From DATASD01 sp035276765 (lineage in GTDB: Bacteria > Patescibacteriota > Saccharimonadia > Saccharimonadales > UBA4665), in assembly GCA_035276765.1 (NCBI GenBank), contig DATELH010000002.1, positions 124,001 to 188,000 on the forward strand: 64,000 nt of DNA, given 5' to 3'. This document shows positions 18,003-25,485 of the stretch, piece by piece. Both the position numbers and the translations under genes were made by a program. The notes below the pieces were generated by a model. It saw only the letters and a list, made by a program, of their open reading frames with translations, was not told the origin of the DNA and searched no databases. Numbering within the stretch: the first letter of the stretch is position 1; every line of letters starts with the position of its first letter.

Positions 18003-18341
18003 TTAAGCAATTTTCTCTACGGTTTTCTGGATCCGGCTTTCGCGCGTCTGCGGCTGTTTGGCTGCTTCAATCCACTGCACATATTCGCGTTGGTGGGAAT
18101 ATGATAGCGCCTTAAACGAACTATACTTTCCGGCCGTCTCGAGCGCCTTTGCGATATCCGGGGCGAGTTCCACCACCCGTGGCGTGTCGTCAAGTTCAAG
18201 GCGGACGTGTACCGTATCGCCTTCGTCTTTGCCGAGTTGGACGCGAATACTTTTTAATATCCCAAGCATATACCCGCCACGCCCCATGTTGGCAAGTGAA
18301 CCGCGGTAGGACACGCCGTCGAAAGTTGCCCGGACTGGCAC
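18003..18341 (-). CDS. DUF1905 / YdeI-OmpD-associated family protein, N-terminally short
   Basis: A GTG-started frame of 112 residues matches the C-terminal two-thirds of DUF1905 plus the bacteriocin-protection YdeI/OmpD-associated tail (LSYSHQREYVQWIEAAKQPQTRESRI). The open frame extends only to 18359, where FGTKGRVPVRATFDG already belongs to the middle of DUF1905. The first 30-40 family residues are not in frame and I could not find them in another frame, so the gene is probably truncated or degraded at its 5' end. The function of the family is not established. Confidence 0.7.
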   Translation of the reverse strand: MPVRATFDGVSYRGSLANMGRGGYMLGILKSIRVQLGKDEGDTVHVRLELDDTPRVVELAPDIAKALETAGKYSSFKALSYSHQREYVQWIEAAKQPQTRESRIQKTVEKIA

Positions 18342-18557
18342 CCGGCCCTTCGTGCCGAACTAGCGTCGTGCCTACTTTTCCAAACAGGTCTCGTCTCGTT
18401 ACTTTAGCAGCTCGCGAGATCGTGCGCTGTTCACGTATGCTGGGCTCGAAACTCTCGATTGCCTTGACGGTTACAAGTATTTCGCACAGCCATAACCGTA
18501 GCCGCGATAAGCGTCTAGGGAATGCCGAAGGCCACTAAAAGTCGAGGGGTCGGCTAC

Positions 18558-19187
18558 TCAGTGCTTGGGCTGTTTGCATTGTAGCCGATACAGTGCAGGG
18601 TTAGAGGCGTACATGTTCAACATGGTATGGGGCGGTGTAATCAAAAGTGGACCATTTGGTCCGTTGACGCTCAATGTTTCGTTTTGTCGTTTGTGTATAT
18701 TGAGTCCGAGGCCCAAGTAGGTATGCCGCAGTTCCGGCCTCTTGCCATCTAATTCGTAAAGCGCAAACCCTTGGCCGCGTTCTCCTCCCTCCCAGTTTCG
18801 GTTTCTGTCTTCAATCCTTGTTCGGTTGCCAAAAGCCGAAATACCAACGTTCAGCTTTACGGCCTCTGTTCCGCCCATCCAATAACTGAGCGCGGAGTGG
18901 CAGTCAAACCTTATTTCGCCCTGGGTGGGGTCGCTGTCGCCGCCAAAATATTGCGTGCAGAACATGCCAAGTCGCCGAGCGAGGTTTGTGTCAAGCTCTA
19001 CGTTGCGCTTTTGTATTTCACTTTTACTGAGGTCTTCGGGGATTCGTGGGTCAACTATCTTATGGGCTGGGTTATCGCCAATCTGGATTGACAGCACAAC
19101 GTCCACGGGAAAAGATACATTTTTATTAGTTTGGGCAATGTTGCCCCACATCTCACTTGTAGTAAAGGCAACCTCAGAAGTAGTCAT
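18558..19187 (-). CDS. hypothetical protein (209 aa)
   Basis: A soluble protein without a known family, rich in beta strands and Asn/Gly near the C-terminus. There is no signal peptide. Hexamers TACTGT and TATAGT lie just before the ATG in place of a Shine-Dalgarno. It is co-directional with the TrmB-type regulator at 19225, which ends 37 bases upstream of its start, so co-transcription is possible. About 215 bases between it and the DUF1905 gene hold no recognisable feature. Confidence 0.65.
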   Translation of the reverse strand: MTTSEVAFTTSEMWGNIAQTNKNVSFPVDVVLSIQIGDNPAHKIVDPRIPEDLSKSEIQKRNVELDTNLARRLGMFCTQYFGGDSDPTQGEIRFDCHSALSYWMGGTEAVKLNVGISAFGNRTRIEDRNRNWEGGERGQGFALYELDGKRPELRHTYLGLGLNIHKRQNETLSVNGPNGPLLITPPHTMLNMYASNPALYRLQCKQPKH

Positions 19188-19224
19188 GCTGTACAGTAAT
19201 ACTACTATATTGCAATTATGTCAA

Positions 19225-20019
19225 TTAGTCGGCGAGCCGCCACGGGTCCTGAGCGTCCTTGGCTAGTTGCCAATAATGTTCAAACATCTGCCGCATGAAA
19301 TTGGCCAGGAAGGGGTTTTTGATTTCCGTCCCAACCAATACGTGGTCGTCCCACGAGTTGTAGAAAGAGATCGTGTCGTCATGAATGGTCATTTCGTGGT
19401 TGATTGCCAGTACATCGGGAGGCAATTCGCGCATTATGTAACGATTGGCGAAACCACCCGGGCCATGCAGCGGCAGCGGGCGTGCTTTGATGTTTTCGAT
19501 ACTGCGGTGCATGAGGCCGCGCCGGACTGATTCGGCGCGGTATTTTTCGGCCCAATGCTGTCCCACTGCTAGCTCGAGCTGCCCATAGGAGAACATAAGT
19601 ATCTCGCTCTGGGATTTAAGCTCGTTCCACAACATTTGCTTTAATCCTGCAACGCCCACATATGTTTGAGTTGCAAACAGGGTATCGCGCTCCTTCAAAT
19701 TGCTGAGTAATGGCAACATCTGACTGTAATTTTCGCGACTCGCTTTTGCCTCTTTTTCTTGTTCGACAACCAATAACTCCAATGCTTCGGGCCGCACGCT
19801 TACCAAAGCTCTGCCGTTAATACTGGTCACTTCGTGCGCGAGGCTTTTTTCGATGAGTTTGTCCGCAATGCGATAGACGTTTGAACGGGTGATGCCGGTG
19901 ATCCTGCTGACCTCTAGCAATGGTTTCGGGGCGCCGAGCAGACATACGAAGATGGCTGCTTCGTCCTCGCTTAGCCCAAGCAGATGTAAACGAGCTTTAA
20001 TTTCAGCATCGTTTCTCAT
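19225..20019 (-). CDS. TrmB-family transcriptional regulator
   Basis: A 264-residue protein. The N-terminal winged helix (residues 1-75, LGLSEDEAAIFVCLLG then VSRITGITRSNVYRIADKLIEKSL) is typical of TrmB. The rest is an effector-binding-like domain with FATQTYVGVAGLKQMLWNEL. ATG 20019 is chosen; the frame upstream of it runs through promoter sequence. It is a paralogue of the regulator at 21228, and the two bracket the oxygenase gene. An ACAGTTTA motif lies nine bases upstream of the start in both. It probably regulates itself and the divergent oxygenase. The ligand is unknown. Confidence 0.85.
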   Translation of the reverse strand: MRNDAEIKARLHLLGLSEDEAAIFVCLLGAPKPLLEVSRITGITRSNVYRIADKLIEKSLAHEVTSINGRALVSVRPEALELLVVEQEKEAKASRENYSQMLPLLSNLKERDTLFATQTYVGVAGLKQMLWNELKSQSEILMFSYGQLELAVGQHWAEKYRAESVRRGLMHRSIENIKARPLPLHGPGGFANRYIMRELPPDVLAINHEMTIHDDTISFYNSWDDHVLVGTEIKNPFLANFMRQMFEHYWQLAKDAQDPWRLAD

Positions 20020-20032
20020 AGTGAGAGACAGT

Positions 20033-20061
20033 TTAACACATTTTCGCAAAATGTCTATAGT
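20033..20061 (+). promoter_or_regulatory. oxygenase promoter with palindromic operator in the spacer
   Basis: A -35 TTAACA (20033-20038) and -10 TATAGT (20056-20061) are separated by exactly 17 bases, and the spacer is filled by the perfect inverted repeat ACATTTT-CGC-AAAATGT (20038-20054). A dimeric regulator bound here would sit between the two promoter elements. The adjacent TrmB-type protein is the obvious candidate. Confidence 0.65.
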
Positions 20062-20115
20062 GACCGTACCACTGGTTTGCGGCCAATAACCTGACCGCTC
20101 CAAACACCCAGCGGC

Positions 20116-20174
20116 ACCTCTGCGAATAGCAAGAGGTCTGTATTTATTTGTCTAAATTTTCGGCGGTTTCGCCG
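20116..20174 (+). promoter_or_regulatory. structured 5' leader of the oxygenase gene
   Basis: From the predicted start near 20068, the message has a leader of about 118 bases. It contains a stem ACCTCT/AGAGGT (20116-20137) and a GC-rich hairpin CGGCG-GTTT-CGCCG (20161-20174) that abuts the ribosome-binding site GGAAGGAG. The second hairpin could limit access to the start. No known riboswitch is recognised. Confidence 0.4.
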
Positions 20175-20185
20175 GAAGGAGAAAT

Positions 20186-21196
20186 ATGGGAGTCAGACTT
20201 CCCGAAGGCTGCAATCCGCAAGATGGCCTGGCCTGGGCAAACCGGATCAACGAAAACAACCCACGCCTCATGGGCGAGCGCATGCTGCACGACGTTACAA
20301 CGCAAGGCTTTGCCATAACAGTAGCGACACCAGAACAGGCTGGCATGCTTAAAAACTTACATGACACAGCTCAACAGTTTAGCGAGTTGCCGCGCGAAAT
20401 ACAAGACCAAGCCGCCGAGGCCAACCAAGGGTGGCATGGTTGGGGCATGGCGACCTCCGCGCCTGGCATACCGGATTTGGGTGGGAGCTATCGAGAGAGC
20501 AGCAAACTGGAAGTTAGCCCCGACGCTCATCCGGCCGTGTACGGTTTGTGGAGGGCTTGTCAGAAAGTCCGCGGTATCTTCACGGATGGTGCCAATGTTT
20601 TTTACGATGCTTTAGGCAGAAAATACAATGCGCCCGCACCCTTCAAGACCCATAACGACTCGCAGGTAAACCTGTATTACATGCCCGATGAAGTGGAGCT
20701 CGAGCGCTTTAACCAAAAGTATGGCAAGCGTTGGACGATAGAAGACGTGCAGAATGCTCCTTACACGGTTGCCCCTCATGATGACTGGGACGGACTCAGC
20801 ATGGGAACCAAGGCCCGAACCCTCGGCAAGTCTTCTGGCCCGGCGCTGCATCTGGCGCTTGAAGGCGTGCAAACTGACGATCCGTTTGGCGCCAAAGACG
20901 AACCATTCGACCCCGACAAGTATGTGCCCGTCACCCTGGCTGCCGATGAAATACTGTGGTATCCAGGTAATGTCCTAGAGGTACTTACGGGTGGCGAAAT
21001 TATGCGCACGCCGCACTTTGCCAAAAACGTCGGCGACCGCAACGCTATCCTTGGGTTCAGCACGCTTGATTTTTGGAAGTATGCGAAGCAAGGAGAAAAG
21101 GTGCCACCACTGGTCGTGAACGACACCAACCGACAGCTCGATGACGTCTGCGAAATGGCTGCGAAGATTGAGGAACGCTTCGATTACAAAATTTAA
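20186..21196 (+). CDS. 2-oxoglutarate/Fe(II) oxygenase of the isopenicillin N synthase type
   Basis: A 336-residue protein with the IPNS-like plan: an N-terminal DIOX_N-like part with GFAITVATPEQAGMLKNLHD (about 38-57), then a double-stranded beta helix. The iron ligands are read as His and Asp of APHDDWDGLSM (near residue 193) and a distal His in TPHFAKN (near 275), followed by an Arg (DRNAILGF) where 2-oxoglutarate is usually bound. The reaction could be hydroxylation, desaturation or ring closure; the substrate is unknown. ATG 20186 follows AAGGAG. Two TrmB-type regulators flank it, and an NNMT-like methyltransferase lies just beyond, suggesting a small-molecule pathway. Confidence 0.78.
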   Translation: MGVRLPEGCNPQDGLAWANRINENNPRLMGERMLHDVTTQGFAITVATPEQAGMLKNLHDTAQQFSELPREIQDQAAEANQGWHGWGMATSAPGIPDLGGSYRESSKLEVSPDAHPAVYGLWRACQKVRGIFTDGANVFYDALGRKYNAPAPFKTHNDSQVNLYYMPDEVELERFNQKYGKRWTIEDVQNAPYTVAPHDDWDGLSMGTKARTLGKSSGPALHLALEGVQTDDPFGAKDEPFDPDKYVPVTLAADEILWYPGNVLEVLTGGEIMRTPHFAKNVGDRNAILGFSTLDFWKYAKQGEKVPPLVVNDTNRQLDDVCEMAAKIEERFDYKI

Positions 21197-21227
21197 GCCG
21201 TGTGAATCGCGCGAGCAAGCCCACTCG

Positions 21228-22010
21228 TTAAAGAGCAGGCTCCGCCGCCAAGTCCCAATACTGCCAAAATATTTGTCGCATCATCTGTGCATAGGCCTTG
21301 TTTATAATTTCGACGCCGCTTTTTTGGTTTTCGCGCCAGTGGTAGATCGCTACGGTGTCGTTATAAATAATTGTTTGGTTTGAAAACTGCAAGATATCTG
21401 CAGACAGCACGCGGTAGCGAAAGCGCTTCATATACGCTTGGTTGTCCGTGAAGGTGATTACATCGTCGGCCGTGTTGCTGATAATTTCACAGACTTCGTA
21501 GCCAGCGTCCACACTCATTGCCCGATGTTTTTCGGCCCAGTAATGATTTGGGATAAGGTCCTCAATCCTTCCGCTCCCAAAAGACAGCAGTTGGCCTTTT
21601 GCCTTGAGCTCATGCCAACACATTTGCTTTATGCCCTCAGCGCCGTCATAGGTACGGGTGATGAAAAGGTTGCTGTCGGCGGACTGCATATTTTTTAGTA
21701 CCGGCAAGAGGTGTTGCAGTGTGCCGCGTTGCTCCATGGCTTTTTGTTCTTGCGAGATGACCATCGATTCCAGAATGTTCGGGTCGCAGGCGACTACGAA
21801 TGTGCCGCGGTCGTCGGTTTGCCGGGCGGCCAGGCCGCTTTGTTCAAGATCTTGGACAACTCTGTAGACCTTGGACCGGTTCACTCCCGTTGCCTGGCTG
21901 AGCGCCATATGCGTCGTTGGCGCCTTGAGTAGTTCGGCATATATCTTGGCTTGTTCTTTAGAGAGGCCGAACACCTGAAGGTCGGCATACACTTCGCTAT
22001 TTTTTTCCAT
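21228..22010 (-). CDS. TrmB-family transcriptional regulator, paralogue of the one at 19225
   Basis: A 260-residue protein with the same layout as its neighbour: an N-terminal winged helix (FGLSKEQAKIYAELL, then LSQATGVNRSKVYRVVQDLEQSGL), a coiled linker (ESMVISQEQKAMEQRG), and a C-terminal sensor domain sharing TYDGAEGIKQMCWHELKAKG. The first ten residues of the longer frame overlap promoter sequence, so ATG 22010 is taken. It is convergent with the oxygenase and divergent from the methyltransferase. The matched upstream motif suggests both regulators recognise related sites. Confidence 0.85.
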   Translation of the reverse strand: MEKNSEVYADLQVFGLSKEQAKIYAELLKAPTTHMALSQATGVNRSKVYRVVQDLEQSGLAARQTDDRGTFVVACDPNILESMVISQEQKAMEQRGTLQHLLPVLKNMQSADSNLFITRTYDGAEGIKQMCWHELKAKGQLLSFGSGRIEDLIPNHYWAEKHRAMSVDAGYEVCEIISNTADDVITFTDNQAYMKRFRYRVLSADILQFSNQTIIYNDTVAIYHWRENQKSGVEIINKAYAQMMRQIFWQYWDLAAEPAL

Positions 22011-22017
22011 ATTGGTG

Positions 22018-22034
22018 AACAGTTTATACCTGTT
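22018..22034. promoter_or_regulatory. inverted repeat upstream of second TrmB-type gene
   Basis: AACAG-7 bases-CTGTT is a perfect 5-bp inverted repeat between the divergent regulator and methyltransferase genes. It contains ACAGTTTATAC; the equivalent position before the other regulator reads ACAGTTTAACAC, at the same nine-base distance from the start codon. It is probably an autoregulatory operator. Confidence 0.45.
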
Positions 22035-22123
22035 TGTCAAAAAAATATAGCCTGGAGCGCATGGAGACTGATAGTTTTAGCCACCACCACTGGTGCTGTT
22101 CTATATCTCGCACTAATTAATAT

Positions 22124-22897
22124 ATGAAGGCAAGAGACGTGACAATTACGAACGCAGAAGTTGACTGGAATACGCTTCCTACCAAGGAATACATCGATCA
22201 GTACCTGGATGACGTCCTTCCCGAAGACCGCTTAATACAACGGTTTACTATTGGTGCGCTTTTGGAGCTTCCGATTTCGTTCGAGTCGCTGGAGGTTGGT
22301 GCGGACATTTGTAATGGTGGCACTTTGCATGGTCCAGCGAGCATAGCGCCATACGTTCGCAAAGAAATATATTGGTCAGACTGGGGTGAGCCGCAGTGTG
22401 AGCAAGCGCAAACAATCATCGACAGCGGCAAGGCTGGTGACCTCGGAGGTTGGGAGCCGCATCAGAGACACATGGGCGAATGCCACGATGCGTGGCGGGA
22501 TGCCGGACTTCGGGCTTGCCAGCTTGGGAAGGTAGTGCAGCAGAATTTGTTTGAACTTCCAGAAAACAGCTTTGATATCGCAAACATGGGCTATGGTGCA
22601 GAGTCGTTGACTAGAAAGCGCAAAGAATGGGAAGCAGGCGCCACATCGTTTTTCCGCAGTGTCAGGCCGGGTGGCGTCGCTATAATGCTGTTCATGCGGC
22701 GGTCTACGGGCTACAAGTATGGCGACCAATCTTTTCCGGCCACGTCCGTTGACGAAGCAGATGTGTTGCAGGTTGCGTCGCGGGAGCTTACCCATATCCA
22801 AGGCTTTTATGTTCCTGCCTTCTCACAAGGTGTTCGTCCGGATGACACGCAGCACAGCCATGAGGGCTTAGGCGCCATAGTCGGGATGAGGAAGTAG
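22124..22897 (+). CDS. SAM-dependent methyltransferase, NNMT/PNMT-like
   Basis: A 257-residue methyltransferase. The SAM-binding region is diverged (LEVGADICNGGTLHG, about residues 54-68) and followed by IYWSDWGEPQCEQAQTII. This resembles the nicotinamide/phenylethanolamine N-methyltransferase family, where motif I reads DIGSGPT and the acidic strand reads SDY. LFELPENSFDIANMGYGAESL is the post-motif region. No clear Shine-Dalgarno precedes ATG 22124. With the oxygenase and paired regulators it may form a small-metabolite modification cluster. The acceptor could be a small amine but is not known. Confidence 0.68.
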   Translation: MKARDVTITNAEVDWNTLPTKEYIDQYLDDVLPEDRLIQRFTIGALLELPISFESLEVGADICNGGTLHGPASIAPYVRKEIYWSDWGEPQCEQAQTIIDSGKAGDLGGWEPHQRHMGECHDAWRDAGLRACQLGKVVQQNLFELPENSFDIANMGYGAESLTRKRKEWEAGATSFFRSVRPGGVAIMLFMRRSTGYKYGDQSFPATSVDEADVLQVASRELTHIQGFYVPAFSQGVRPDDTQHSHEGLGAIVGMRK

Positions 22898-22970
22898 TTC
22901 TGTCATTTCCCAGCTTTCGTTTCCAATAAATGCTACAGTACCTATACGGGCAATTAATGAGGAGGTGGGT

Positions 22971-23504
22971 ATGAAGAAAGCATTACTGGCAGTACTTGTA
23001 GGTGTCTTTTCCGCGGTCGCTATTCCTGTAGCATCGGCTGGCGCGACGGCTCCGTATTGCGGCATCACATGGGGGAGTCTTCCTAAGGCCGCTGGCAACC
23101 TAACAAGTGCACAAGTAACAAATGTCCGCACAGGACAAGACGGCTGCTACGACCGCATGGTTGTTGACTTGAACGGCCCTGCGAACGGCTACAACGTACA
23201 ATACGTTACGGACGTCTATGCCGAGGGGTCGGGACAGCTCATCCCTTTGCAGGGTGGTGCCAAGCTCAACATAGTAGTTAAGAATCCGGCGTACGACCCA
23301 AGTGGGCACGCTACGTATTCCGGCATAGTGGGCCAACCGCTTCCGGGCGTCAACGTGGCTGGTTACCAAACCTTCCGCGAGGCTAAGTTCGCCGGCAGTT
23401 TTGAGGGCCAAACAACCATTGGCCTTGGCGTCCGCGCCCGCTTGCCCTTCCGCGTTTTCACGCTCGGCAATCGGTTGGTTATCGACGTCGCCAACTATTG
23501 GTAA
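22971..23504 (+). CDS. secreted AMIN-like domain protein
   Basis: A 177-residue exported protein. The start is ATG 22971 with GGAGG at 22961-22965. A classical signal peptide (about 1-25) ends at SAGA. The mature part has the actinobacteria-type AMIN-like pattern: GCYDRMVVDLNG, a central beta region, TFREAKFAGSFEGQTTIGLGVRARLPFRVF and a final RLVIDVANYW. Two cysteines (CGIT and GCYD) may pair. Such domains are thought to bind cell-wall or other glycans. It has its own terminator. Confidence 0.83.
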   Translation: MKKALLAVLVGVFSAVAIPVASAGATAPYCGITWGSLPKAAGNLTSAQVTNVRTGQDGCYDRMVVDLNGPANGYNVQYVTDVYAEGSGQLIPLQGGAKLNIVVKNPAYDPSGHATYSGIVGQPLPGVNVAGYQTFREAKFAGSFEGQTTIGLGVRARLPFRVFTLGNRLVIDVANYW

Positions 23505-23517
23505 TATATTTTACGAC

Positions 23518-23550
23518 AAAAGAAGCCTGTTAAGCCCGTGGGCTTCTTTT
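23518..23550. terminator. Rho-independent terminator
   Basis: A perfect 10-bp stem (AAAAGAAGCC / GGCTTCTTTT) with a 13-base loop follows the AMIN-like gene and precedes the convergent vanS stop by 29 bases. The A and T tracts on both sides allow use from either direction. Confidence 0.88.
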
Positions 23551-23578
23551 ATGTGAGCGGCTATCGGCGGTACAACTA

Positions 23579-24673
23579 CTACCGAAAAGTGAACACGAAA
23601 GTAATCCCGGGGCGGGCGTGTTCGGCATGCACATCCCACCCCTGTTGTTCGGCAAGTTCCTTGACGATGGCTAGCCCTAGCCCCAAGCCGCCTGCAGCCC
23701 GGTTGCGAGACTTGTCCACCCTATAAAAGCGCTCGAACAAGTATGGCAGGCTTGTTGCGGGTACGCCTTTGCCGTTGTCGGAAAACGTGAGTTGGTGTGA
23801 CGAGGCTGTAATTACGAGCTCCGTCGCTTCCGAATAACGCAAAGCATTTTGTATGAGATTAGTAAGAATCCTTTGCAGCGCACTGCGGTTCGCACGGATT
23901 ATGAGGTCGCCCGGAATGTTAAATTTTGTAAGTATGCTTTTTTGTTTCAACTCCGCGCCAAAGTGGCCGGTAAGCTGCTGGCAAAATTGTTTTAGGGGTA
24001 TATCTTCTGGCTCGCCAGAATCGGGTATGCGCGCTTTTGTGTGAGCATCGAGCTGTTGCACGAGTTCTGCCAGCCGCTCGGCCTGTTCTTTGAGGGTGGC
24101 TATGCGCTCTTTGGTTGCAGCGTGTTTACCCTCCTGCATGGCCGTCAACTGCCCGATCATTGCCGTCAGCGGGGTTTTCAGTTCGTGCGAGGTATCCGAT
24201 ACCAAATCTTTACGCAGCTTTTCCTCGTGCTGCAACCGGTTTATAAGGTTATTAAACTTCGTAAAGACTTCATCAAACTCATAGATGCCCGTTGGTTGTA
24301 GCTGAACTTTGTAATTGCTTTGTTTTAAGGAAACCATAGCCTTATTAAATTGGCGCAGCGGTCGTCGGATAAAACCTGCCGCGAGCAAGCCAAGCAATAC
24401 CGGCGCGCCGAGTACAACCAACAGTACTTCGAGCCAGTGAATTATCTGGAGTATATGAAAATGAAAAGGCAGCCGCGTCCTAAAGAAAAGTTCATTTAAA
24501 ACGCGAGTGATAATAAGGGCGATCGGCCCCGAAGCCAGTATAAGTACTGCGATACGGGTGCTTAACCGGCTATAGAGATTTTTTATAAAGATTCCGAGCG
24601 TTGCCATAATGACTGCGGCGATGGCAAAGATATAAAGGTATGTATGAAGACTGATGAGACCCGGACTTATCAT
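23579..24673 (-). CDS. vanS: VanS-type membrane sensor histidine kinase
   Basis: A 364-residue sensor. Two or three membrane helices lie at about 10-30, 40-58 and 82-102, with only a short external loop, as in small-loop VanS/PhoR-type kinases. HAMP covers about 100-150. The phospho-acceptor is His163 in SDTSHELKTPL; the ATPase has NLIQNALRYS, DNGKGVP, LFERFYRVDKS and GGLGLGLAIV. It overlaps the regulator gene by four bases. The assignment as VanS rests on the neighbouring vanHA genes; on its own it could be any PhoR-like kinase. What it senses (glycopeptide or wall damage) is not visible. Confidence 0.85.
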   Translation of the reverse strand: MISPGLISLHTYLYIFAIAAVIMATLGIFIKNLYSRLSTRIAVLILASGPIALIITRVLNELFFRTRLPFHFHILQIIHWLEVLLVVLGAPVLLGLLAAGFIRRPLRQFNKAMVSLKQSNYKVQLQPTGIYEFDEVFTKFNNLINRLQHEEKLRKDLVSDTSHELKTPLTAMIGQLTAMQEGKHAATKERIATLKEQAERLAELVQQLDAHTKARIPDSGEPEDIPLKQFCQQLTGHFGAELKQKSILTKFNIPGDLIIRANRSALQRILTNLIQNALRYSEATELVITASSHQLTFSDNGKGVPATSLPYLFERFYRVDKSRNRAAGGLGLGLAIVKELAEQQGWDVHAEHARPGITFVFTFR

Positions 24674-25350
24674 TCGTCTGGTTCTCCTACAAAGCGATAG
24701 CCACTCCCGAACACGGTTTCTATAAAATGCGGATTTTTGGTGTCTTGCTCGATCGCTTGGCGCAGTGCTTTTATGTGAGCATCAACGGTGCGGTCATATA
24801 CAAAATGGCTGGAGGGATCGCTATAAATTTGATCGACCAGCTGCGCCCTCGAAAGCACCACCCGAGGGTGTGAGGCAAGTGCCAGCAAGAGGTTGAACCG
24901 CGTGGTGGTAAGCGTAATAGGCACGCCGCCCCGGCTAACCGACATGGTTTCAGGATCAATGACCAGACCCTTAAAGCGCAGTTGCTTCGTTGTCTCGTGC
25001 CTGCGAAGGAGTGCTTGTACTCGTGCCACCAGCACATTTGGGTTGAAGGGTTTTTTAATGTAGTCATCGGCGCCCATCGTCAGTCCTACGACTTCGTCTT
25101 CATCACTGTCACGGGCGGTGACTATGAGGATTGGCATAGTGGAGGTCGTCCGAATAGCCTTGCACACTTCAAGTCCGCTCAGTTTTGGCAGATTAATATC
25201 AACGATCGCGAGGTCTGGTTTGTGCGCCTCGAACAGTTCGATTGCCGTCTGTCCATCCGCCGCTTCAAGCGTTTCGTACCCGGCGTCGCGCAAATATGTC
25301 ACTTCAAACTCGCGGATCGAGGTCTCGTCTTCAATAACTAAAATTGTCAT
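24670..25350 (-). CDS. vanR: VanR-type OmpR-family response regulator
   Basis: A 226-residue regulator starting at ATG 25350. The receiver domain has the acidic pair EDE (8-10), the phospho-acceptor Asp51 in AIVDINLP, the Thr in VTARD and the Lys in KKPF. The C-terminal winged helix (about 130-226) ends VFGSGYRFVGE, as in OmpR/PhoB proteins. It is divergent from vanH with 135 bases between, which hold tandem direct repeats suited to an OmpR-type dimer. The same repeats stand before vanX, so this protein probably activates both and its own promoter. Confidence 0.88.
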   Translation of the reverse strand: MTILVIEDETSIREFEVTYLRDAGYETLEAADGQTAIELFEAHKPDLAIVDINLPKLSGLEVCKAIRTTSTMPILIVTARDSDEDEVVGLTMGADDYIKKPFNPNVLVARVQALLRRHETTKQLRFKGLVIDPETMSVSRGGVPITLTTTRFNLLLALASHPRVVLSRAQLVDQIYSDPSSHFVYDRTVDAHIKALRQAIEQDTKNPHFIETVFGSGYRFVGEPDE

Positions 25351-25401
25351 AGCTTTAGTGTACCAGTCCAAATAACCTTTGTAGCGACAATCGTAATCAT
25401 G

Positions 25402-25447
25402 AGTTGTGGAAATGCTATGAAACCAAATTCATAACCATTTCACAACT
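25402..25447. promoter_or_regulatory. divergent VanR operator between vanR and vanH
   Basis: A 46-base imperfect dyad. The right arm reads TTCATAAC-CAT-TTCACAAC (25428-25446), two direct repeats with an 11-base pitch as bound by PhoB/OmpR-type dimers. The left arm is the inverse (TTCATAGC-ATT-TCCACAAC on the minus strand, from 25421), facing vanR. A CATTCT -10 candidate lies seven bases past the right arm. The right arm and sequence down to the start codon match the vanX promoter. Confidence 0.75.
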
Positions 25448-25485
25448 GAATTGCATTCTAGGAGGCATAAAGGAGTACATACTTC

